Below, in pieces: positions 41,621 to 50,084 of a DNA stretch of 64,000 nucleotides. Position numbers and translations under genes: made by a program. Position 1 is the stretch's first letter. The number at the start of each line of letters is the position of its first letter. This DNA comes from Gryllotalpicola daejeonensis (GTDB lineage Bacteria; Actinomycetota; Actinomycetes; Actinomycetales; Microbacteriaceae). Location: the NCBI RefSeq assembly GCF_039538145.1, contig NZ_BAABBV010000001.1, forward strand, positions 2,294,001 through 2,358,000, in the 5' to 3' direction. The notes under the pieces are model-generated. The model did no database searches. It was not told the DNA's origin and was given only the letters and a program-made list of their open reading frames with translations.

Positions 41621-43266
41621 TTGCTCAGCGTGACGGTCCGATAGTCGGGGTAGGCGGGGAACGACGGAATGAAGAAGTTCCCGACTCCCGAGCCGCGCAG
41701 GAACGACTGCTTGGCGTAGATCAGGGGCACGACCGGCGCGTCGGCCATGATCTGCTTGTCGATCGCCGCCCAGTCGGCCTGAGCCTTCTTCTGGTCGACC
41801 TCGGCCTGCGCAGCGGCGATCGCCGCGTCCACGGCGGGGTTCGAGTACTGGGAGGTGTTGAAGTTGCCGTTGCCGATCTGGCTCGAGTCGAAGAGCGGTG
41901 AGATGTTGGAGTTCGCCGACGGGAAGTCGGGCTGCCAGCTCATCAGCGAGAGGTCGAACGTCGGGTGGCTGACCGCGACGTCGGTGTAGAACGAGTCCTG
42001 GTCCTCGGGCTTGAGCGTCACCGAGATGCCGGCGCGCTTGAGTCCCTGCTGGATCGCCTGGGCCTGGGCGAGCGACGCCGCGTCGTTCTGCGTGAGCAGC
42101 GTGAGGCTCAGCGAGCTCACGCCGGCCTGGCTGAGCAGGTCCTTGGCCTTGCTGACGTCGCCGCTCGCCGGCGCCTTGTACAGGTCGTAGTCGACGCGCC
42201 CCGCGATGCCCGGCGTGATCAGCGTGCTGGCGAACGTGCCGGCCTGCTTGCCGCCCGAGGCGACGAGGTACGACTGCTTGTCGACGGCGTACTCGATCGC
42301 CTGGCGCACCTTGAGATTCTTGAGCGCGCCCTTCTGCGTGTTCAGCGACAGGTACTGGATCGGGCCCGCCTTGGACGTCGCGAGTCGAGACTTCGCCGCG
42401 GCGTTATGGGTCACGGATGCCAGATCGGAGGCCCCGAGGTACTGCACGTCGAAGGCGTTCTTGTAGGCGCCGGTGTCGTTGATCAGGTTCTGCACGGCGG
42501 TCGACTGGTTCTGGCTCTCCTGGAAGATCACCTTGTCAGCCGAGGCGGTGCGCACCTGGTCGGTCTTCTTGCTCCAGTACTTGTTGCGCGTGAGCGTCAG
42601 CGACGTGCCGTCCTTGATGCTCTCCACTTTGTACGGGCCGGTCGTGATCGGCGCCTTCGAGTAGGTGGCCGGTGCGCCGTTCGACTGCTTCACCGGCGAG
42701 AAGGCGGGCATCGACACGATCCACGGCCAGTCGCCGAACGACTTGTTGAGGTGGAACACGATGGTCTTGTCATCGGGCGTCTCGATCGAGTCGAGGCTCT
42801 TGCCGTCGAAGGGGCCGGTGTAGTCGCTCCCGCCCACGAGCAGCGTCTTGTGGTAGCTGAGACCGCCCTGCAGCTGGTCGCTGAACGAGCGCTCGATGCC
42901 GTACTTGATGTCCTCGCTCGTGACGGCCGAGCCGTCGGAGAACTTGAGACCGCTCTTGAGGTGGTAGGTCCAGGTCTTGCCGTCGTCGCTCACGTCACCG
43001 GTGTTCGTCGCGAGGTCCGGGACGACCTTGGCGTCTTGGCCGGGCTTCACCTCCCATGTGGTGAGCCGCCGGTCGATGAGGCCGAGGGTCGTCGTCGCCA
43101 GGTTCTGACTCGACGCCGGGTCGAGGGAAACGGTGCTGGCCGGGGTGAGCAGGGTCAGGGTGCCGCCGGACTTCGAGGAGCTCGTGGTTCCGTTCGAAGA
43201 GCAGCCGGTGAGAACCAGGGCGGCTGCAACTGCGGCGGCCGCCGCAGCGGTCGTGAATCTACGCAT
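41617..43266 (-). CDS. Peptide-binding lipoprotein, SBP family 5
   Basis: This 549-residue extracytoplasmic binding protein starts with a lipoprotein signal peptide (MRRFTTAAAAAAVAAALVL) and lipobox LTGC. It carries the family 5 signature in the N-terminal half, GLKFSDGSAVTSEDIKYGIER. VRQAIEYAVDKQSYLVASGG is the other landmark. The start at 43266, preceded by GGAAAG, is preferred to an upstream ATG that lacks the signal character. It is the first gene of the dpp-like operon. The ligand is unknown. Confidence 0.92.
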   Translation of the reverse strand: MRRFTTAAAAAAVAAALVLTGCSSNGTTSSSKSGGTLTLLTPASTVSLDPASSQNLATTTLGLIDRRLTTWEVKPGQDAKVVPDLATNTGDVSDDGKTWTYHLKSGLKFSDGSAVTSEDIKYGIERSFSDQLQGGLSYHKTLLVGGSDYTGPFDGKSLDSIETPDDKTIVFHLNKSFGDWPWIVSMPAFSPVKQSNGAPATYSKAPITTGPYKVESIKDGTSLTLTRNKYWSKKTDQVRTASADKVIFQESQNQSTAVQNLINDTGAYKNAFDVQYLGASDLASVTHNAAAKSRLATSKAGPIQYLSLNTQKGALKNLKVRQAIEYAVDKQSYLVASGGKQAGTFASTLITPGIAGRVDYDLYKAPASGDVSKAKDLLSQAGVSSLSLTLLTQNDAASLAQAQAIQQGLKRAGISVTLKPEDQDSFYTDVAVSHPTFDLSLMSWQPDFPSANSNISPLFDSSQIGNGNFNTSQYSNPAVDAAIAAAQAEVDQKKAQADWAAIDKQIMADAPVVPLIYAKQSFLRGSGVGNFFIPSFPAYPDYRTVTLSK

Positions 43267-43283
43267 CTTTCCACTCTCGGCCG

Positions 43284-43295
43284 ATACGCGCGTAT
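43284..43295. promoter_or_regulatory. Palindrome upstream of the peptide-transport operon
   Basis: ATACGCGCGTAT is a perfect 12 bp palindrome 18 bases before the lipoprotein start. It may be an operator or overlap a TATACG -10 box. Confidence 0.35.
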
Positions 43296-43349
43296 ATGAA
43301 GTCACCGAGCGTTACATTTCGTCACACGGCCGCCGCGTGGGCTCCTCAC

Positions 43350-43362
43350 TAAGGTGGGGAGC
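43350..43362 (+). promoter_or_regulatory. Near-leaderless promoter of the M13 peptidase gene
   Basis: TAAGGT (43350-43355) is seven bases before the ATG at 43363. AGGTGGGG could also act as a weak Shine-Dalgarno, and a GTG at 43354 lies inside the box. Confidence 0.45.
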
Positions 43363-45336
43363 ATGAGCGACGCGGCCGCATCCGGCATCCACACCGAGGA
43401 ACTCGACCCCGACATCCGCCCGCAGGACGACCTGTTCCGGCACGTCAACGGCGCCTGGCTCGAGCGCACCGAGATCCCGGCCGACAAGGCGCGCTGGGGC
43501 TCGTTCTATCAGCTCGCCGAAGAGGCCGAGAAAGCCGTGCGTGAGATCATCGAGGAGTCGCAGCACGCCGAGGTCGGCACCGAGGCCCGCAAGATCGGCG
43601 ACCTCTACACGAGCTTCATGGACACCGAGCGCATCGAGCAGCTCGGCGCGACGCCGCTCGCCAGCTCGCTCGCGATGATCGACAACGTCCACTCGATCGA
43701 CCAGTTCCTCGAGACGCTCGCGCACTTCGAGCGCAACGGCGTCGGCGGCTTCTATCAGCTCTTCGTCGACAACGACCCGGGCGACCCCGAGCGCTACCTC
43801 GTGTTCTTCGAGCAGGCCGGCCTCTCGCTGCCCGACGAGTCCTACTACCGGGAAGACACGTTCGCCGGCATCCGCAAGGCGTTCGTCACGCACGTGCAGA
43901 CGATGTTCGAGCTCGCGGGCGTTACGGATGCCGCGCGCAAGGCCGAGAACGTGTTCGCTCTCGAGACCGAGCTCGCGAAGCACCACTGGGACAACGTGAA
44001 GTCCCGCGACAGCGAGAAGACCTACAACCTCTACAAGTGGGAGGACCTGAAGGACCTCGCCGGCAGCGAGAGCGCCGACCTGCAGGTGTGGCTCGACGCG
44101 CTGAAGGCCCCGCACGGCGCGCTGCGCGAGCTGGTGCTGCGGCAGCCGTCGTTCACCGCCGGGCTCGCGGGGCTGCTCACCGCCGACCGCCTCGGCGCGT
44201 GGAAGGACTGGCAGGCGTGGCAGGTCATCCACGCCCGCGCTCCCTACCTGAGCTCCGACTTCGTGCAGGCGAACTTCGACTTCTACGCCCGCACGCTCAC
44301 GGGCACTCCGCAGCTGCGCGAGCGGTGGAAGCGCGGGGTCTCGTTCGTCGAGGGCGGCATGGGCGAGGCCGTCGGGCGCGAGTACGTCAAGCGGCACTTC
44401 CCCGAAGAGTCGAAGGCTCAGATGGACGAGCTCGTGGCCAACCTCATCGAGGCGTACCGCGACAGCATCCGCTCGCTGTCCTGGATGGGCGACGACACGA
44501 AGAAGCGCGCGCTCGAGAAGCTCGACAAGTTCACGCCCAAGATCGGCTACCCGGTGAAGTGGCGCGACTACTCGGCGCTGCACGTCAACCCGACCGACCT
44601 GATCGCCAACGTGCGCGCGATCTCGGCATTCGAGTTCTACCGCGAGCTGTCGAAGATCGGCAAGCCGATCGACCGCGACGAGTGGTTCATGACCCCGCAG
44701 ACGATCAACGCGTACTACAACCCGGGGTTCAACGAGATCGTGTTCCCCGCCGCGATCCTGCAGTTCCCGTTCTTCGACCCGCACCGCGATGCTGCCGCGA
44801 ACTACGGCGCGATTGGCGCCGTGATCGGGCACGAGATCGGGCACGGCTTCGACGACCAGGGCTCGAAGTTCGACGGCGACGGCAAGCTCGAGTCGTGGTG
44901 GACGGACGACGACCGCACCGCCTTCGAGAAGCTCACGGGCGCTCTGATCGAGCAGTACAACGCGCTCACGCCTGCCCAGCTGCCCGAGGGGTCGCCCCAC
45001 GTCAACGGCGCACTCACGATCGGCGAGAACATCGGCGACCTCGGCGGTCTCGGCATCGCGTGGAAGGCGTATGTGCGCTCGCTCGGCGGGGCAGAGCCGC
45101 CGGTCATCGACGGGCTCACCGGCGCGCAGCGCTTCTTCCTGTCGTGGGCGCAGGCCTGGCAGCAGAAGGGGCGCGATGAAGAGGTGATCCGCCTGCTGAC
45201 GATCGACCCGCACTCGCCGAATGAGTTCCGCTGCAACCAGATCGTGCGCAACATCGACGAGTTCTACAGGGCGTTCGACGTGCAGGAGTCCGACGACCTC
45301 TACCTGCCGCCGGAGCAGCGCGTCACCATCTGGTGA
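43363..45336 (+). CDS. pepO: M13-family zinc metallopeptidase (PepO/neprilysin-like)
   Basis: The 657-residue enzyme is an oligopeptidase of the neprilysin/PepO family. H490 and H494 in VIGHEIGHGFDDQGSKFD bind zinc (H-E-x-x-H), and the third ligand Glu lies in GENIGDLGGLGIAWKAY. NAYYNPGFNEIVFPAAIL precedes them, as in the family. There is no signal peptide, so it is cytoplasmic, as in other actinobacterial PepO enzymes. It is divergent from the peptide importer, so it may degrade the imported peptides. Confidence 0.92.
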   Translation: MSDAAASGIHTEELDPDIRPQDDLFRHVNGAWLERTEIPADKARWGSFYQLAEEAEKAVREIIEESQHAEVGTEARKIGDLYTSFMDTERIEQLGATPLASSLAMIDNVHSIDQFLETLAHFERNGVGGFYQLFVDNDPGDPERYLVFFEQAGLSLPDESYYREDTFAGIRKAFVTHVQTMFELAGVTDAARKAENVFALETELAKHHWDNVKSRDSEKTYNLYKWEDLKDLAGSESADLQVWLDALKAPHGALRELVLRQPSFTAGLAGLLTADRLGAWKDWQAWQVIHARAPYLSSDFVQANFDFYARTLTGTPQLRERWKRGVSFVEGGMGEAVGREYVKRHFPEESKAQMDELVANLIEAYRDSIRSLSWMGDDTKKRALEKLDKFTPKIGYPVKWRDYSALHVNPTDLIANVRAISAFEFYRELSKIGKPIDRDEWFMTPQTINAYYNPGFNEIVFPAAILQFPFFDPHRDAAANYGAIGAVIGHEIGHGFDDQGSKFDGDGKLESWWTDDDRTAFEKLTGALIEQYNALTPAQLPEGSPHVNGALTIGENIGDLGGLGIAWKAYVRSLGGAEPPVIDGLTGAQRFFLSWAQAWQQKGRDEEVIRLLTIDPHSPNEFRCNQIVRNIDEFYRAFDVQESDDLYLPPEQRVTIW

Positions 45337-45347
45337 CGCACTTGCGT

Positions 45348-45396
45348 CCCCGCCCGACAGATGCGCCCGCTTTGCGGGGCACAGTTGTCGGCGGGG
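45348..45396. terminator. Bidirectional hairpin between converging peptidase and beta-lactamase-like genes
   Basis: TCCCCGCCCGACA (from 45347) and TGTCGGCGGGG (45386-45396) form the outer stem, with a perfect inner stem CCCGC-TTT-GCGGG (45366-45378). It fills the gap between the converging stops, so it probably terminates both. It looks like a REP element. Confidence 0.6.
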
Positions 45397-45406
45397 CTCG
45401 CAGAAG

Positions 45407-46318
45407 TCAGTGCACGTACTCGAGCAGGTCGAGGCCGAAGGTGCGCATGCCCTCGAGCACGCGCAGGCGCGCAGGCAGCCCAGAGTCGTCGAACGCCATC
45501 GACACCGCGTAGGCGACGCCCGTGCGCGGCCCGCGCAGCACGCCCGCCTCGCTGCGCACGCCGAGATCGCTGCCGGTCTTGTTGACGAGCAGGATGCCGT
45601 GATCGGGGCTGCGGTGCGCGAGGGGGTCGAGCCCGAACGAGGCCGCGGCCATGGTCAGGTCGGCGTTGAGCGACAGCCACTGCACGACGCGCTGGCTCAC
45701 GGTGCGGCTCACGATCTCGCCGCGGGCAAGGGCCGCGAACAGCCAGGTCAGCTCTGAGGCGGAGCCGATCGAGAGCTGCGGGGCGTCGTCGGGGCCGCGG
45801 TGGTCGCGCACCAGATCGAGCAGCGCGGTGCGGGTGAGCCCGAGCTGCTCGGTGCGCGCGCCGACCGCCTCGAGACCGATGCGCCGCAGCAGCACGTTCG
45901 TGGCGAGGTTGTCGCTCGTGGCGCCGACCAGGGCGGCGAGGTCCGCGAGGGGAAGCGACGGGACGGCGAGGTGCTGCCACACGCCGGAGTCTCCGACGGC
46001 ATCCCTCGCCTCACGATCGAGAAGGGTGAGCCCGCTGGCCGTGCCGTTCTCGAGCTGCGCGGCCACCTCGATCAGCAGCAGCACCTTTCCGACCGACGCG
46101 GTGGGCATGACGACGTGGTCGTCGACCGAGAAGAGCACCTGGCTGGTGGAGAGGTCGACGGCGCGCGCAGACACCTGCACGCCGGCGAGGGCGAGCTCGG
46201 CGAGCGCCGCGAAGCCGCGCTCGAAGCTGTCGGCAAGCTCCTCGCCGCGGTGTCTTCCGAGCGTCACGGCAGTGTGACGGGCGCGGCGGCCTGAGGCTTG
46301 CTGGGCGGCGGAGGACAT
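45407..46318 (-). CDS. Class A beta-lactamase-like serine hydrolase without deacylation Glu
   Basis: The fold matches class A beta-lactamases: Ser75-x-x-Lys78 (TASVGK), S-D-N at 135-137 (TSDNLATN), and K-T-G at 247-249 (VNKTGSD). The region that should hold the omega-loop Glu166 reads LVRDHRGPDDAPQLSIGS, and no E-x-x-x-N is present, so efficient deacylation is unlikely. Without a signal peptide it stays in the cytoplasm. It is probably a DD-peptidase-like or other serine hydrolase, not a resistance enzyme. The ATG at 46318 (MSSAAQQ) has AGGGAGA upstream; an ATG at 46351 is the alternative. Confidence 0.75.
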   Translation of the reverse strand: MSSAAQQASGRRARHTAVTLGRHRGEELADSFERGFAALAELALAGVQVSARAVDLSTSQVLFSVDDHVVMPTASVGKVLLLIEVAAQLENGTASGLTLLDREARDAVGDSGVWQHLAVPSLPLADLAALVGATSDNLATNVLLRRIGLEAVGARTEQLGLTRTALLDLVRDHRGPDDAPQLSIGSASELTWLFAALARGEIVSRTVSQRVVQWLSLNADLTMAAASFGLDPLAHRSPDHGILLVNKTGSDLGVRSEAGVLRGPRTGVAYAVSMAFDDSGLPARLRVLEGMRTFGLDLLEYVH

Positions 46319-46380
46319 GGTGCGCAGATCTCCCTCTGGGCGATGGAACATCCGGGGCCCCCTCCCTGATCAGTCGATCA

Positions 46381-46427
46381 TATGTGGTTCCGGGCACCCC
46401 AAAATGCGGGGAGGGGGACCCCACATA
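46381..46427 (+). promoter_or_regulatory. Structured 5' leader of the glycyl-tRNA synthetase gene
   Basis: TATGTGG (46381-46387) pairs with CCACATA (46421-46427), and the outer GATCA/TGATC bases extend the stem imperfectly. An internal CCCC (46397-46400) pairs with GGGG (46408-46411). This hairpin lies in the leader and ends 62 bases before the ATG. No T-box or glycine riboswitch consensus was recognised. Confidence 0.4.
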
Positions 46428-46489
46428 CAATTGATCGGATTCCCCGTCTCGGGGTCGATCAGAAGAGCCCCTCCAGGAGAAATCGCCTC

Positions 46490-47878
46490 ATGGCCGAACA
46501 GTCCCGTCTCGATTCCGTCATCGCCCTCGCACAGCACCGTGGCTTCGTCTTCCAGTCCGGCGAGATCTATGGCGGAACCCGCAGCGCGTGGGACTACGGC
46601 CCCCTCGGCACGGAGCTCAAGGAGAACATCAAGCGGCAGTGGTGGAAGACCTTCGTGCGCGGCCGCGGCGACATGATCGGCCTGGACTCGTCGGTCATCC
46701 TGCCCCCGAAGACGTGGGAGGCATCCGGTCACCTGGCGACCTTCAACGACCCGCTCACCGAGTCGCTCGTGACGCACAAGCGCTACCGCGCCGACCACCT
46801 TTTCGAGCAGTACGAGAAGGAGCACGGCCACCCGCCCGTGAACGGCCTCGACGACATCCCCGACCCCGACAACCCCAAGGTCGTCGGGCAGTGGACGCCG
46901 ATCCGGCAGTTCAACGGCATGCTCAAGACCTACCTCGGCGTCGTCGAGGACGAGTCGGGCCTCGCCTACCTGCGCCCAGAGACCGCACAGGGCATCTTCA
47001 CGAACTTCCTGAACCTGCTGCAGACGAGCCGCAAGAAGCCGCCGTTCGGCGTCGGCCAGATCGGCAAGGCGTTCCGCAACGAGATCACGCCCGGCAACTT
47101 CATCTTCCGCACGCGCGAGTTCGAGCAGATGGAGATCGAGTACTTCGTGCCGCCGGCCGAGGCGCCGCAGCACTTCGACAAGTGGGTCGAGGACTGCGTC
47201 AACTGGTTCGTCGACCTCGGTGTCTCGCCAGGCAGCATCCGTCTCTTCGACGTGCCTGACGGCGACCGCGCGCACTACAGCGACCGCACGATCGACGTCG
47301 AGTACGACTTCGGCTTCGAGGGCGACCCGTGGGGCGAGCTCATGGGCATCGCGAACCGCACGGACTTCGACCTGAAGAGCCACGCCGAGGTCTCTGGCCG
47401 CGACCTGTCGTACTTCGACCCGACCACCAACGAGCGCTGGACGCCCTACGTGATCGAGCCGTCGTTCGGTCTCACCCGCTCGCTCATGGCGTTCCTGCTC
47501 TCGGCCTACGACGAGGAAGAGGTGCCGACCGCGAAGGGCGGCACCGAGACCCGCACGGTGCTGCGCCTCGACCCGCGCCTCGCGCCGTTCAAGGTGGCCG
47601 TGCTGCCGCTGTCGAAGAAGGAGACGCTGACGCCGCTCGCTCAGAAGATCGCCGACGAGCTGCGCGGCGACTGGAACGTCGACTACGACGAGACCCAGGC
47701 GATCGGCCGCCGCTACCGCCGACAGGACGAGATCGGCACGCCGTACTGCGTCACCGTCGATTTCGACTCGCTCGAGGACGACGCCGTGACCGTGCGCGAC
47801 CGCGACACGATGAAGCAGGAGCGCGTGCCCGTCGCCGGCCTCAAGGCCTACCTGGCCGAGCGGCTCGTCGGCGCGTAG
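46490..47878 (+). CDS. glyS: Glycyl-tRNA synthetase, dimeric type
   Basis: This class II aminoacyl-tRNA synthetase attaches glycine to tRNA-Gly. The 462-residue single-chain enzyme is the alpha2 form. Motif 1 region GGTRSAWDYGPLGTELKENI, motif 2 FRNEITPGNFIFRTREFEQM and motif 3 IEPSFGLTRSLMAFLLSAY are present, and the C-terminal anticodon domain begins LAPFKVAVLPL. The ATG at 46490 has AGGAGA eleven bases before it. A structured leader and a perfect hairpin after the stop frame the gene as a single transcription unit. Confidence 0.95.
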   Translation: MAEQSRLDSVIALAQHRGFVFQSGEIYGGTRSAWDYGPLGTELKENIKRQWWKTFVRGRGDMIGLDSSVILPPKTWEASGHLATFNDPLTESLVTHKRYRADHLFEQYEKEHGHPPVNGLDDIPDPDNPKVVGQWTPIRQFNGMLKTYLGVVEDESGLAYLRPETAQGIFTNFLNLLQTSRKKPPFGVGQIGKAFRNEITPGNFIFRTREFEQMEIEYFVPPAEAPQHFDKWVEDCVNWFVDLGVSPGSIRLFDVPDGDRAHYSDRTIDVEYDFGFEGDPWGELMGIANRTDFDLKSHAEVSGRDLSYFDPTTNERWTPYVIEPSFGLTRSLMAFLLSAYDEEEVPTAKGGTETRTVLRLDPRLAPFKVAVLPLSKKETLTPLAQKIADELRGDWNVDYDETQAIGRRYRRQDEIGTPYCVTVDFDSLEDDAVTVRDRDTMKQERVPVAGLKAYLAERLVGA

Positions 47879-47897
47879 CCGGCGGCACCTTAAACCT

Positions 47898-47936
47898 CGA
47901 AGGGCACATCGTTTCCCGGAAACGATGTGCCCTTCG
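47898..47936. terminator. Perfect 19 bp hairpin after glycyl-tRNA synthetase
   Basis: CGAAGGGCACATCGTTTCC (47898-47916) and its exact complement GGAAACGATGTGCCCTTCG (47918-47936) flank one base. It lies 20 bases after the stop of glyS and 63 before that of the converging acetyltransferase gene. It is probably a bidirectional terminator; no T-run is needed in such strong GC-rich stems. Confidence 0.85.
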
Positions 47937-47998
47937 GCGTTGTGTGTGCCCGTCAGGCCGTGTGCCAGTCAGGCCCTGTGCCGGTCAGGCGGCGCGAG

Positions 47999-48637
47999 CT
48001 ACGCGCTCGCCGCAGCCGCCTTGCGCGCGGCCCACTCCTCGGCCGTGATCGCATAGATGGCCACGTCGTGCCACTCGCCGTCGACGATCTCGCGCTCCTT
48101 GAGCAGCGCCTCCTGGCGCATGCCGTGGATGCCGCACAGTCGAGCAGAGGCCTCGTTGCGGGCATCCAACTCGGCATAGACGCGGTGCGCGCCCATCTTC
48201 TCGAACGCGAGGTCGAAGACGGCGGCGGTCGCCTCAGTGGCGAGCCCGCGGCCGTGGATCGCCGGGTGGAACACCCAGCCGATCTCGAACTGCGCGTTGC
48301 GGATGCTCTTGGCGAAGAGTGCGACGTCACCGATCTCGCCGCCCTGCGAGCCGTCGGCCTGCTTGAACTCGACGGCCCAGGCGAGCCCGTCGCCCTTGTT
48401 GCTGATGCGCGAGCTGTTCACGAGGCGCTTCGTCGCGTTGCCGTTGCTCTGCTCGTCGTCGTGGTCGCGGACTTCCCAGCGCAGGTACTTGACGACCTTC
48501 TTGGCGAGGGCGAAGTCGCTGTGCGCGGCCACCGCCTCGTCGATGGTCAGGGGGCGAAGCACGAGCCGATCGGTCGTGACGATGCACGCGTCGAACGGAA
48601 CCGTGGCAGGTGCGGGCTGGTCGATGGTGTCGGTCAT
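47999..48637 (-). CDS. GNAT-family acetyltransferase, RimJ/RimL-like
   Basis: This 212-residue protein shows the start TTDRLVLRPLTIDEAVAAH and the acetyl-CoA-binding motif GWVFHPAIHGRGLATEATAAV (R/Q-G-x-G-x-A type, here GRGLA). The start was placed at 48637 (MTDTIDQPA), behind GGGAGGGGAG. The C-terminal half (HGMRQEALLKEREIVDGEWH) is typical of the RimJ-like group. It may acetylate protein N-termini or small molecules; the substrate is unknown. The gene converges on glyS. Confidence 0.88.
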   Translation of the reverse strand: MTDTIDQPAPATVPFDACIVTTDRLVLRPLTIDEAVAAHSDFALAKKVVKYLRWEVRDHDDEQSNGNATKRLVNSSRISNKGDGLAWAVEFKQADGSQGGEIGDVALFAKSIRNAQFEIGWVFHPAIHGRGLATEATAAVFDLAFEKMGAHRVYAELDARNEASARLCGIHGMRQEALLKEREIVDGEWHDVAIYAITAEEWAARKAAAASA

Positions 48638-48692
48638 GATGGGCTCCCCTCCCTGTGCGGGCAGAGCCGGGGCACCCCACCCGAGTGACAGC

Positions 48693-50006
48693 CTAGGCGG
48701 TTTCCCTGCCCGCCTCAGCCACGTTGCGTGGGGCAACGGATTCGGTTATTGTCGCGCCCGTTGTCGCAGGGTCGACTCCGAACACCGCGGTCACGCCGTC
48801 GATGAAGGCGGCCGCATCGCCATCGCGGGCCAGCTCACGGGCCCTGACGCTGGGGGAGTGCAGCAGCACCCCCGCGAAGTGCCGCAGCGCGCGCTCGATG
48901 TCGCCGAAGTCCTGGCGGGACGCAAACCGGGCGATCTCGGCGTCGAGCTTCTCGAAGACGTGCTGGCGCAGGGCGACGAGCGCGGGCTCGACGTCGCGTT
49001 CCGCGGTCTTCGCGGCGAACTCGGCGGCCGCCGCGCCGACCAGCTCGCGGGCCGAGTCTGTGGCCTGCAGCTCTTCGAGTGGAGCGTGCAGCGAGATGGT
49101 CTCGAGGTCGAGCAACTCGACGCGCTCGACCTCGCTGACGGCCGCCTCGACATTGCGCGGCAGGCCGAGGTCGACGACGAGCAGGCGGTGGGCCTCTTCC
49201 GTGAGCTCCATGGCTTCGTCGACCAGGTCGCGGGTGATGACGAGCGCGGGCGAGACGGTGCAGGTGATGACGAGATCCGCGGATGCCACGGCCGCGGTCA
49301 ACCCGTCGGCGGGCACCGCCTCGATCGCGTGGCTCACGGCGAACGCCTGCGCGCGGCCGGTGCGGCTCCACACGGCGGCGTCCGTCACGCCGCGGTCGCG
49401 CAGGGCGGCGAGGGATGCCGCGGCATAGCGCCCGGTGCCGACGAGCAGCACCCGCACGGCGCCCCAGTCGGCGACCCGGCTCTCGGCCAGGTCGAGGGCG
49501 AGGCGCACCATCGAGCGCCCCTGGGTCATCAGTCCGGTGGTGTTCTTGACCCCGCGGCTCGTGCGGCTCGCGCTCTGGAACAGGCGCTCGAGGTCGTGGG
49601 TGACGGTACCCGATGAGCGGGCGGCGATGTAGGCGCGGCGCACCTGGCCGGCGATCTCGCCCTCGCCGATGACCACGGACTCGAGTCCGCTCGACACAGA
49701 GAAGAGGTGCGAGGCGACCGCGTCGCCCGAGATCAGCCGGCTGCCGTCGCGCAGCTCGTCGACGTCGACGGCCGCCGCCTCGGCGACCAGGTCGATCAGA
49801 GCGGCCGCGGCGTGGTCGCGCAGCTCAAGCTTGGCGAGATCGACGTCGAGGTAGGCCTCGAAGCGATTGCAGGTGGCGAGCACCACAGAGCCGGTCACTG
49901 CTTCCTGCCCTCGGATCGCGTCGATCACGGCGCCTGCGCCGCGCTCAAGACGATCGAGAAGGTCGAACCCCGCGGTGCGGTGGCTCGAGGTGAAGCAGAA
50001 CAGCAT
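48693..50006 (-). CDS. hemA: Glutamyl-tRNA reductase
   Basis: The enzyme reduces glutamyl-tRNA to glutamate-1-semialdehyde, the first committed step of heme synthesis in the C5 pathway. The catalytic Cys46 lies in VVLATCNRFEAY, and GLESVVIGEGEIAGQVRRAY is the substrate-binding block. VLLVGTGRYAAASLAAL binds NADPH and the C-terminal helical dimerisation domain follows. The start (MLFCFTSSHR) is eight bases after a TAAAAT box. It is divergent from hemE with 78 bases between, so expression of the two may be linked. The 437-residue length is normal. Confidence 0.93.
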   Translation of the reverse strand: MLFCFTSSHRTAGFDLLDRLERGAGAVIDAIRGQEAVTGSVVLATCNRFEAYLDVDLAKLELRDHAAAALIDLVAEAAAVDVDELRDGSRLISGDAVASHLFSVSSGLESVVIGEGEIAGQVRRAYIAARSSGTVTHDLERLFQSASRTSRGVKNTTGLMTQGRSMVRLALDLAESRVADWGAVRVLLVGTGRYAAASLAALRDRGVTDAAVWSRTGRAQAFAVSHAIEAVPADGLTAAVASADLVITCTVSPALVITRDLVDEAMELTEEAHRLLVVDLGLPRNVEAAVSEVERVELLDLETISLHAPLEELQATDSARELVGAAAAEFAAKTAERDVEPALVALRQHVFEKLDAEIARFASRQDFGDIERALRHFAGVLLHSPSVRARELARDGDAAAFIDGVTAVFGVDPATTGATITESVAPRNVAEAGRETA

Positions 50007-50020
50007 GATCTCGGATTTTA
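50007..50020 (-). promoter_or_regulatory. hemA promoter -10 box
   Basis: TAAAAT (complement of 50015-50020) is eight bases before the hemA ATG. It is the most A/T-rich point of this gap. Confidence 0.5.
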
Positions 50021-50084
50021 CGCACCCCTGCTCTGAGAACGCCCGTGGGCGCCCGCGCTCAGCCAAGGCTGGAAGAATCCAGGC

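Noticed and set aside
46381..46489. T-box or glycine riboswitch before glyS
   Set aside because: The specifier loop and the conserved T-box sequence are not visible, and the leader is too short for a tandem glycine riboswitch.
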